From: Centrapalus pauciflorus
Taxonomy: Eukaryota > Streptophyta > Magnoliopsida > Asterales > Asteraceae
Length of the DNA: 64,000 nt
Reading direction: 5' to 3'
Assembly: GCA_020465985.1 (NCBI GenBank)
Contig: JAANYP010006415.1
Location: 62,001 to 126,000, forward strand
Under the pieces are notes generated by a model that was not told the DNA's origin, searched no databases, and saw nothing but the letters and a program-made list of their open reading frames with translations. The stretch's first letter is position 1; each line of letters begins with the position of its first letter. The translations under genes and the position numbers were made by a program. Positions 41,613 to 51,365 of this stretch are shown here, piece by piece.

Positions 41613-42980
41613 CTTGACCTTAGTAGATTTTATTTCCTTTTATAGTAAGTTAGTAGATTGGTAAAATTTCTTTCCTTTTATAGTAGGTTAGTTTTTTCGC
41701 TTATCTTAAAAATGAAAACCAAAAGAAAAAAGAGAGAAAAACATAAAGAATTTAAAAGAAGAGAGAATATTGAAAAATGAGTCAAGTCTTAGATTCAGAG
41801 GTTCAAAGTGACAAAAATTAGCACAGTCAAAACAATCTCTAAGTGTTAAGATTTCACACATAATGCACCTTAAATTCTAAGTGATATACACTTTCGTGTT
41901 TGATGTGTGGTAGGCATAATACACAAAGGAAATCTCAAAAGCTAATAAAATAATCAAGAAAAAGTCATATGTGTAACTAACTTAGATGTATGACCAAGTG
42001 GTCTTAATTTCTATGTTAGAGACATATAGACAATGATTCTAAATGAGGTATGCAAATTTTCTAGGGATGTATAGCAACATCAAATATATCTTAAAGAGAA
42101 GAAAAGAAAAATTTATAATAAAGAAGAGGGAGTCAAAATAAGTCGCTTTGTTGTACGTAAGTACAGACCTGTCACCTCTGTTTTGACTCAAGTTAGCAAG
42201 ATAAGTTGCTTTGTTGTACGCAAATACAGACCTGTCACCGCTGTCTTGTTAACTTAAAAGAAACTCTAAGACAAACTAAGACACTCTGTTGTATGTAAAT
42301 ACAGAACTGTATCCGACGTTTGCCTTTTAAAGAAAATTTGCAATACCGAAAAGCTATAATCATTGTGTGTCTGCCTTGATCATAAAAGTATATCTAAGTA
42401 AGGCACACGTAAGGTAGTTTCTTGATAAATAAAAAGGCTAAGGGAATTTCCAACGTGTTAAATGTTTAAAGGGAAAATTATATAAACAATTGATTTGAAA
42501 TGTATATCACAACAAACAACCAAAGGAAGAAAAATTCCTAAGTGTGAAAGTGTAATACTGAAAGTGCATTTGACATCGCTACCTGATTGAACCTTCTTTG
42601 ACTTTCTCGCAAAAATATTTTGTTAAGTATAGGTTGTAAATTTTTAAAAGTATGTTTGAGTGATTTTAATTTTAGACTTACTTTATTTTATGTTACTTTA
42701 GTTCATTTTAATTTATTTTAATTTATTTTATTATAAGTAGGATAAAGGTCAAAGTTACTAGGATGCATTTTTTTGTTGAAGAAACAAATATTGCGTGAAA
42801 ATCTATTGCTTAGTGTGAATGATTTAGCAAAGTTTATCCGTTACATGAAAAAGATGAAAAAGTTGGATTTTATTCAAGAATTTTCAAACTTTTCACTTAA
42901 GTTCGAAATCCTAAAACATTCAAAGTTACCTTCGAATTTGTCAGGAAGTTCGAACTTATGCTATATTCGAAGGTATTTGA
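41613..42980 (+). other. B2 spacer between pol and the aORF promoter
   Basis: Nothing coding is seen over 1.4 kb. It contains purine-rich sequence (41700-41770), a three-unit repeat (42141-42325) and AT-rich DNA. The block is conserved with B1 (47390-48030 and 33667-34255 on the other strand), so it is a stable part of the family. Confidence 0.75.
42141..42325 (+). repeat. Three-unit degenerate repeat with GTAC palindromes
   Basis: Units begin near 42141, 42203 and 42281 and share TTTGTTGTACGTAAGTACAG followed by ACCTGTCACC(G/T)CTGT. The core GTACGTAAGTAC is an imperfect palindrome. B1 carries the same units at about 47420-47590 on the opposite strand. It lies 650-850 bases upstream of the aORF TATA box. 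Confidence 0.7.
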
Positions 42981-42990
42981 TATAAATAGG
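42981..42990 (+). promoter_or_regulatory. TATA box upstream of B2 aORF
   Basis: TATAAATAGG lies within a 20-base block (GATATAAATAGGTCAACAGT) identical to B1. A start site about 30 bases downstream would give a first exon of about 160 bases, ending at the splice donor 43170/43171. Confidence 0.6.
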
Positions 42991-43170
42991 TCAACAGTAC
43001 TTCATTTAAGGCACCTACCCTCGAATTTGAATTCTCGAACTTGTGCTCCGGTGATTTCGAACTTAAACTCGAACATACCAATATTCGAATATCATCCTAT
43101 TCCTCGAAGTTTTCCCTCTATTTCTCGAACATACACGTGTAATAGGGTATTTTGATCATCACAATACTAA

Positions 43171-43629
43171 GTAAGTGTAGTTTAGGACTTTATTGTGGCA
43201 AAAATCGAATTTATTTGATGTTTATAGTATTTTAAACTAGGTGATTTGTTTTGAAAGATAAAACTTCAAATAAACGATGAATAACTTCGATTATAACCCA
43301 ATAGGACTAGATTATATTGTTGATTAAGTCAAATGAGGTTAAAATCTTAGTTTTTAAGTTGAATGTGACCGACTTCGAACTTGTTCTTCAGGTTCAAACT
43401 TGTCAGAAAGTTCGAACTTGTTGAAATATCTATAAGTTCGAAGTCACTCAAGTTCGAATATATATCTCGAATTTATTTAAATTCGAATGGTTTTAAATAT
43501 TTTCCAATCTGTGTAACTTCGAATGTGTTGGACTTCGAACTTATGCAAGTCCGAAGTTACGCAAATTCGAAAATAACTAATTTCATTTTATTTTTAATTA
43601 CTAATTTTGTTTGATGTTTTTGTGTGAAG
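43171..43629 (+). promoter_or_regulatory. Putative 5'-UTR intron of B2 aORF (GT-AG)
   Basis: The donor ACTAA|GTAAGTGTAG at 43171 and the acceptor TTTTTGTGTGAAG|AT ending at 43629 lie 2 bases before the aORF ATG. The predicted length is 459 nt. The intron contains TTCGAA motifs and is AT-rich, as plant introns are. B1 has the same borders (522 nt). Confidence 0.6.
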
Positions 43630-43631
43630 AT

Positions 43632-46600
43632 ATGGGTGATCGTGCTTTTTATAATAAGCAGAACATGGTCATGGCAGTAGATCTCCAATTGCCAGAGGCA
43701 CAGCCTTATCGTCAGATGATTGAATTCCAAACTCAGTCTCGCGTATCATATGCTCTCACTCACAATCTACAAATTACCTTGACGTATGTGCGACAATTCT
43801 GGGAGCATCTGCAAGTAGATTGCTCGGTTACCCCTACTGTACTGCGAACAAGAGTAGGGAGTCAACCAATAGTGTTTTCAGCCAATATGTTAAGGCAAAT
43901 TCTACAGCTGGGCACTGAGGAACAAGAAGCAGGCCCTATAGATTATCCATTACCCATTCGGCAAGTTGCATTTTTTAGGATGGGGTATGCTCAAGATATA
44001 ACGAAGGCGTCATATGTTAAAAGCGGGCTGATTGGACAATGGAGATACCTAGTCCATGTTATAATGGTATGCTTCGCCCCTAAGAAGGCAGGTTTTGACA
44101 GTATGGTGTCTAAACTGCAATCTGCGTTGATTGCGTTGGTGTACAACAAGAAGTTCAGTTTTTCTGAGATGTTTTTTGGAGAGCTTGTGCACCAGATCAC
44201 AGCTCCGATAAGGGAATGATTTTTGATGTATCCCCGCTTCGCAATGATGATTATACGCCATTTCTTGCCGAATTTGCCACCACTTCCTGATCAAAGTGGC
44301 GTGGCTTTGATAGATAAGCGCATACTTGCTGACTGCCAGACCCATAATGCGAGAAGGGCTGAGCAGGTCAGGACCCAAGTGGCACCATTGTTTGGGGCAG
44401 TTATAAATCCAGATTTTGTTGCCCCGGAGGGTGACAATTGGATTGGTGAAGCCCCACCGCAACAGCAGCAACAACAACTACAACAGCAGCAACAACAACA
44501 GTAACGGCAACAGCCACAACTGCGACAAACGCAAAGAGCACCGACTAGAAGAGCTCCGGTTGCTAGAACCATTTCCCGCCCACAGCCAGCTATTGACGCT
44601 GCCGGCCCATCTAATTCAGCTCCTCAATACGACCAGAGGGCGCAAACACTTGAGGAAATATGGGCTCAGGGAACAGCTGCGGAGCAAAATATAGCTGAAC
44701 AACTGGTTCAGGACGTGTTAGAGCCTCATGTTGTTTTCCATTACAATTTAAAGGAGATTGATGAATATCAGCCCTCTAATGCTGAGTTTATGGAGACAGA
44801 GGTCTAGGCAGAAGAAGAAGGTGCAAGTATGAGGGACCAGTCTCTGGATGAAGGTCACGTAGAGACCTCCTCAGAGTCTGATTCAGAATCTCGTTCTGAA
44901 GCTGAAGATTCGAATATCACAATTGGCAGATTTGGATTGAGGCTAGTGGTGAGCAGAACGACAAGGCCAGCACCTATTGATGAAGAGACCGAAGAGTCTG
45001 AGTTTGAAGAAGAAGAAGAAGAAGTTCCTCTCGTTCCTAGGCATAGGGCGAAAAGGCATAGATTCATGCAAGGAGTTCCATCCACTTTAGCTTCTCCTTA
45101 TGTGTTACGGGCTGCTCCATCTCCATCTACCACCGCTCCATCCACATCCGCCTCCATTCCATCTACATCGACTTCATTCACAGAGAATCAGCGGTTCACT
45201 AAGTTGAAGGGAAAAGTGGACTTCCAAAGAGTCCAAATATTCCAACTTTCTCAGGCCGTAAAAGAGTTGCAGCAACATAATGCTCGATTGGATCAAGAGA
45301 ATGCCGAGTTAAAAACAATTGTGGCTGATCAATAAGGACAAATTCAGACAATGCAGACCCTCATTGAGCAGATATTGAAAGATCTACGAGCTTAGGGGGA
45401 GAGTAGCTGCAAGGATGATCAGTTAAGGAATGTTAGGAGAGACGATAAGGAAGGCAATGATCCAGATGCACAAAAAGAAGGTGAGCTAGCAGATCTTTCC
45501 CAAAAGACTACTCAGCAAGCAATCATTCACGGGGAGCCTAGTTCGTCAAGTATGGGAGGAGTTGCAGCTTCTAAGGTTGTTGGGCATGAGATGATTGACG
45601 CATTGATAGATCTTGATAATGAAGACGAGTTAGAATTTGATCAAGAAGATCCAGAAGAAGGGGAGTTCATTCCAGAAGAAGTTGTGGACTGGAAATCTGA
45701 TGATGAAGTTATAGTATGGGAGGAGTTGCAGCTTATAAGGACGTTGAGCATGAGATGATTGAGGCATTGATAGATCTTGATAATGAAGACGAGTTAGAAT
45801 TTGATCAAGAAGATCTAGAAGAAGGGGAGTTCATTCCAGAAGAAGTTGTGGACTGGAAATCTGATGATGAAGTTATAGAAGATGAGGATGATGATGTTGA
45901 TGAGGTGTTGATCCTGAAGCAGCCTATTACTGAACAATATGTAAATAATGATCAGAATGTGATAGATTTAGATGAGCCTAACTTGGCATCTATAGATGAA
46001 TCAAAATCTGATCCAGCTGAAAGGGAACAATCAAAATAAGAGATGATGATGCTATGGTTTAGAAAAGAAGAGAAAAAGACTGAGATAGCTGTAAAGAAGA
46101 AAATGAGGTTGCCAATTCCAGGAAAGCTGTCAGGAGGCATCCTTAGCTGGTTCTTTGACAGGGAATTGCAGCTTTTTGTACTTAAAAGAAGAGATGGGCT
46201 TTAGTATCTGAGAAGAACCTTAAAGGTATTTAACACATTGCCCAAATGTGAGGTGAAGGAGTTGGCCTGGAAGGAGCCTATAAACTTGGGAGACGACCCC
46301 TACGCTGAAGTGATTGCAAAAATTATCAGAAGGGAGGGCAGATCTGAGAAGTTTGAAAGGCTAAAGCCAAGGTCAGGCAAAAGAGTTAAAGACGAGACGT
46401 GAATAGATCCTCACACTGGTAAACCTTGGGCTAAGATGGTTTACAAGCCAGTCTGATGTTTGTAGAAAGTTCCATTGAAGTCTATGCCACAGGATGTGCT
46501 TGCAAACATGAAGTGGTGGTTTGTAGACAACGAAACGGCTGAAGCAGTCATGGAGGATCTAGAAGAGAAGACAATTTTGAAAGTATACGATCCGCTGCAT

Positions 46601-46762
46601 CTAATTAACCTATCCAAGGATGACCTGAAAAAGCTTCATGATCCGCCGATTTTCTTTCACGAAGGCTGGATATCTGATGGCAGGAAGTTCCAAAAAGTGG
46701 TAAGGATTTGTATAGAGCAGGGATTATATGCAGGTAATAGTTTGTGTAGACATAATACTTAG
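43632..46762 (+). pseudogene. B2 aORF: ~1,040-codon third gene, mainly nonsense mutations
   Basis: The ATG is at 43632 (MGDRAFYNKQNMVMAVDLQL). N-terminal domain to about 44290: YRQMIEF, YALTHN, RQFWEHL, FSANMLRQILQL, VIMVCFAPKKAGFD, YPRF; it shares these positions with the family A aORF. The middle has a polyQ stretch near 44455-44505, acidic Ser/Glu segments and a coiled coil with heptads (QLSQAVKELQQHNARLDQEN, about 45180-45400). A 164-bp tandem duplication (45550-45877) shifts frame. The C-terminal domain has KLSGGILSWFFDRE, AEVIAKIIRREGR, LKSMPQDVL and ICIEQGLYAG. At least nine in-frame stops, and no frameshift other than the duplication. Function unknown; no membrane segment is visible. 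Confidence 0.82.
45550..45877 (+). repeat. 164-bp tandem duplication inside the B2 aORF
   Basis: Units 45550-45713 and 45714-45877 both begin GTATGGGAGGAGTTGCAGCTT and end GATGATGAAGTTATA, with about eight differences. B1 has a single copy of the encoded acidic segment. The period is not a multiple of three, so the duplication breaks the frame. Confidence 0.88.
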
Positions 46763-46791
46763 ACAAAATATATATAGTTAGAAGCTATCGT

Positions 46792-46803
46792 CAAGGGGGA
46801 GTC
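46792..46803 (+). other. B2 polypurine tract
   Basis: AAGGGGGAGTC immediately precedes the 3' LTR start TGTTAGTGC. Confidence 0.85.
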
Positions 46804-47384
46804 TGTTAGTGCATCCTGTGTGACAATAGCAGTCTAAGTATAGATGATATTTTGTAATAGTCCAAGTGTTCGTAATTGCGCGTTGATACATGTGATATAT
46901 GTTTTTGATATTGATTGTATGTATGTTTGAACTTGTTGGTAATTGATGTTTTACTTAAGTTCAAACATAAGTTCAAACATAAGTTCAAAGATAAGTTCAA
47001 ACATAATTTCTAGAACAAGTTCAAAGACAAGTTCTAGAATAAGTTCAAAGGCCTAGATTCGAAGTTAATGGTGGACAAGTTCGTGGGCCTGGGCCTTCTC
47101 GAACTTGTCCATGCCAAGTTCGAAGTTAAGGCCTATAATTAAGAGAAAATCAGTTTTGATTAACATCTTTGCAGAAATTAGCATTCGGGCGATTACAAAC
47201 TTGCAGAAAGATTTCAGTGTGTTCTTGGAGAGAATCACGTGTTGGGACGTTCGAGTTTACGTCTATCATCGTGAGTGCCTCCGTGTTTCGTCTGTGTGAT
47301 CAATCCGTTAAGCCGCTAACAAGGATTTCACACTCGTTGGACGGTGTCGCGTCAAGATTGGATCCGTAGGTAGGTGACCTTACA
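46804..47384 (+). repeat. B2 3' LTR
   Basis: It starts TGTTAGTGCATCCTGTG and ends GGTGACCTTACA, followed by the tttgc duplication. It is 21 bases longer than the 5' LTR, mainly through an extra AAGATAAGTTCAAACAT-like unit near 46988. Confidence 0.93.
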
Positions 47385-48030
47385 TTTGCAAATTATTTAT
47401 AAAAGGAAAACAGCGGACACAATTCTATATTTAGATACAACAGAGTGTCTTAGTTTGTCTTAGAGATTCTCTTATGTTAAAAAGACAGCGGTGACAGGTC
47501 TGTACTCATGTACAACAAAACGACTTATCTTGCTAGTTTAAGTCAAAATAGCGGTGAAAGGTCTGTACTCACGTACAACAAAGCGACTTGTTTTTACTTC
47601 CTTTACTTTTCAAAACCTTTTCTTTCTTTGTTTAAGATGTATTTTGATGTTGCTATACATCCCCCAGATAAAATTTGCATACCTCATTCATAATCATTGT
47701 CTGTATGTCTCTAACATAGAAATTAAGACCTTTTGGTCACACATCAAAGTTATACACATATGACATTTTCTTGATTATTTTATTAGCTTTTAGGATTTCC
47801 TTCATGTATTATGTCTACCAATACATCAAACAAGAATATGCACATCACTTAGATTTTAAGGTGCATTATGTGTGAAAGCTTAACACTTATATGATTCTAA
47901 GACTTATCTCATTTTTTTGAAATTTTTTTGCTTATTCTCTCTTTTTTCTTTTGTTTTTCATTTGCAAGAAAAATAAACGGATTAACTAAACTAATAATGT
48001 ACTACTAAAAGAAAATCTACTAAGGTCATG
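47385..48030 (-). other. B1 pol-aORF spacer, part nearest pol
   Basis: No gene is seen. It begins with the tttgc duplication and contains the GTAC-palindrome repeat (about 47420-47590) and a T-rich tract near 47920-47960. It is homologous in reverse to B2 41613-42330. Confidence 0.75.
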
Positions 48031-51000
48031 TTACTCTGGATTACACATGCCATTTAGTTGAACTAACAATTCAAAACATGATTTATCAAATGCCTTTGTT
48101 AATAAATCTGCATTATTGTCTTCCGTTGCAACTTTTACCAGTTTTATCAAATCCTTTTCAGCACAATCACGTAAAAAATGATGTCTTATGTCTATGTGCT
48201 TTGTCTTATTGTGTTTAACTGGATTATTTGTTATAGCAATTGTTGATTGATTGTCTATCCTAATGGGAGGTTGAGTATAAGTCAAACCATAATCCTGCAA
48301 TTATTGTTGAATCTATAGAACCTGTGAACAACAACTACCAGCAGCTACATACTCGGCCTCGCACGTTGATACGGCTACCGAAGTTTGTTTCTTGCATTGC
48401 CAGGATACGAGCCTCCCTCCAAGGAACTGAAAACCTCTAGTTGTTGATTTCCGGTTCAAGCTACATCCACCATAGTCAGAGTCCGTGCACGTCTCTAATT
48501 CCAGATCTCCATCAGCATGATACCAAAGTCCCAGCTTTGGTTTTAACTTCAGGTATCTGAGAATCTGCCTCACGGCTTTCATATGCATCTCCTTTGGATT
48601 TTCTTGAAACCTTGCATAAATACACACAACAAACATTATGTCAGGTCTAGAAGCAGTTAAATACATAAGTGAGCCGATCATGGCCCGATATAAAGTCGGA
48701 TCCACATCAGTATCACTATCTGTATCCGGTCCGAGATTATGATTCACTTATTCGGAGTACAAAAGTGTGCGGTCAGCTTTGTTCCTTCGATCCCGAAGTG
48801 CTCCAAAATGTCGTATACATACTTTATCTGATGAATAAACATTCCTTCTTTCCTTTGCTCAACTTGTAAACCGAGAAAGAAGTTCAGCTCTCCCATAGCA
48901 CTCATCTCAAACTTTGACTTCATAACCTTTTAAAATCCTTGCACATTTGCACGTTTGACGATCCGAAGATGATGTCGTCCACGTACACTTGTACCAAAAT
49001 AAAATCTACACCTTTCCTTTTCACGAATAATGTACTATATATCAATTCTCCCTAGGTGCCTGATGCAATCCATACAGAGCCTTATCAAGTCGATATACTC
49101 TGTCGGGATACTTTGGATCAGTAAACCCTGGTGGTTGTTCGACATACACCAATTCCTTCACCTTGCCGTACAAGAAAGCATTCTTGACGTCGAGTTGATA
49201 TACCTTAAACCCTATAAAGGACGCGAAAGCCAGAAATAGTCGAATCGCTTCAAGCCTCGCCACTGGTGCAAACACTTCGTTATAGTCTATTCCCTCCTCC
49301 TGGTTGAACCCTTTTACCATGAGTCTTGCCTTGTTACGAGTAACTATACCCCGATCATCCCTTTTGCACTTAAAGACCCATTTGGTCCCTATAGCAACTT
49401 CTCCTCGAGGTAACGACACTAACTCCCATACTTCAAGTTTTCTGCACTGTGACAGTTCTTCTTGCATGGCCTTAACCCAAGAATTGTCTTTCAGTGCCAT
49501 TTGCACGTTTTTTTTGCTCTACTTGTGAGATAAAACACGAGTATAAACACGTGTGTAACGCCTCGGAGTCATTGATTATCGATAACAGCACCGTGTTGTT
49601 ACTCACACTACTCCTAGTTCTCACACCGGTATTTGGATTCCCTATGATACTCTAAATTGGATGATCCTTGTTTATCCTCGTAGTCTCATTCTCATCGACC
49701 TGAAGATTATCTCCTAAGTTTGATCCTATTTCACCTAACGGCGGTATGACTTCAGACGGAATATCCTCTTCCCCATGTTCACTTTCTTCGGAGGTAGAAT
49801 TATTTATCTGATTCTCATTTGTAGGTAATTCAGGTTCATTCTCTGTTGGAGACCCATCTTATGTCGTTGTAGGCTCAGATGTTGATGGAATGCTTGAATT
49901 TGGAAAACTCATGTACTCGTCGTTGAGGTTCAATGATGAGAAATCATTTTCCACTGTACCTGCATTTCCACTAAACGGTATGTTAAATGATTCAAACACA
50001 GAGTCATAATCAAATAACCATTCAGGACCAGTTTGGGGTTCATGTGAATAACTTGTTACGTCAATGTTAAACACAATCTCAACCATACCATTTGTTTTAT
50101 TAAAAACCCTTTTGTTTGGTGAATTAGGAACATAACCTAGGAAGTATCCTTAGTCAGCCTTTTCACCAAACTTAGGTTGATGTTTTGTTTTCAGTAAAGT
50201 ACATGGTACCCCAAACGGTTCAAAGCCAGTTAAATTTGGTGGTCTTTTATTCAGAATTTCATAACAGGTTTTGTTCAGTGATTTGACAGTAAGGACCCTT
50301 TTTAAAACATGACAAGCAGTATTCACTGCCTCCCCCAAAACATGGTAGGAAGCTTTGAATCCGAGAGAATTATCATTGCTGCCTCAATCAAAATCCTGTT
50401 CTTACGTTCTGCCACCGAATTTTGTTGTGGCTCGTAAGGTTCACTAAATTGACGCACTATGCCTTTAGTCAGACAATATACACCAATTACGACATTTTTT
50501 AATTCAGTTTCGTTATCACTCCTGATACGTTTTACCCTTGTCCCATATGAGTTCTCAACTTGGTCTAAGAACCTAATCAACGTTCCAGCTGTTTCGTCCT
50601 TTGTACCTAAAAAGAAAACCCAAGAGAAACGTGAGTAATCATCAGTAATAATGAACAATACCAACTACCACCTATGCTCCTTTTGTTGATTGGACCGATG
50701 AGATCCATATGCAGCAAATCGAAGGTGGAAGCTATCGAGTTCTGAGTCTTTGACTTGTGTGACTTCTTATGTTGTTTTCCCTTTTTGGACGTGACACTCT
50801 TGTCATTGAACTGAAAACTCCTTAGTGGAGCACCTTGCACCAGTCCATTTTTCGTAATGTAGTTTATTTTCCTTAGGTGCAAGTGTGCCATGCGTCTGTG
50901 CCATAGTATAGATTCGGATTCTGAAGCTTTAGATAGTAGACAAATTGTTCCCATCAATGAGTCTGATATGTTCATATCCAACATGTACAAATCATTCTTC

Positions 51001-51341
51001 CTTGGGGCTCTCATCATAATCCACTCTTCAGGTATTTTGAATCCCGGCTTCAGCACTAACGCTTCAGTTTCAGTAAAAATAATTGAATGCTTCTTATCAC
51101 AGATCTGAGATACATTAATGAGATTGTGATCAAGTTTATCGACATGGTAAACTTGATCAAGTGTGATTGTCCTATTAGTGATCACTCCTGTTCCAGTGAT
51201 ATTTCGTCCCTTATTCCCAGCGAATGATACAAATCCCTTGTTTCCTCCCTTGAAGTCTGTGAGTAGAATCCTTTCCACAGTCATGTGACGAGTGTAACCA
51301 CTGTCGATGAACCATTTGTTGTTTAGACCTGTGGTTATCTC
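48031..51341 (-). pseudogene. B1 pol: protease, integrase, RT, RNase H
   Basis: Read right to left: protease FIDSGYTRHMT (D-S-G kept), pre-integrase LWHRRMAHLHLRK with the CX2C pair changed to S-V-T-S, and the integrase core with RSDNETEL and QQNSVAERKNRIL. A frameshift near 50640 and a TAG near 50154 follow. RT (49506-49042) has ARLMVKGFNQEEGIDYNEVF and LYGLHQAPRE. An intact YVDDIIFG lies near 48960-48990, and RNase H ends at 48031. It is more decayed than B2 pol but keeps RT YVDD where B2 has lost it. Confidence 0.87.
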
Positions 51342-51365
51342 CTGCACATGAAAGAAAACAAGTTA
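51342..51365 (-). promoter_or_regulatory. B1 gag stop plus splice-acceptor-like tract
   Basis: Gag ends GAT-AAG-TAA (stop 51365-51363). A T-rich run ending TTTCTTTCATGTGCAG and then GAGATAACC opens pol, 24 nt after the stop begins and in frame. Here the stop region also creates a donor-like AAGTAAC, but a 25-nt intron would be too short. Confidence 0.55.

Larger units (their letters stand above)
34261..47384 (+). mobile_element. B2: complete-ended family B Ty1/copia element with aORF
   Basis: The 13,124-bp element has LTRs of 560 and 581 bp, a tttgc duplication, a primer-binding site, a polypurine tract, gag, pol, a 2-kb spacer and an aORF. The LTRs differ by roughly two dozen changes by eye, including an indel of about 20 bases, so it is older than A2. 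Coding regions carry many stops and about seven frameshifts. It is unusually long for a copia element because of an almost 950-codon gag and the extra aORF. Confidence 0.93.

Noticed and set aside
44291..44572. Cys-rich minus-strand frame suggesting a small secreted peptide
   Set aside because: It is antisense to the polyglutamine codons of the B2 aORF (CAG/CAA read as CTG/TTG/TGC).
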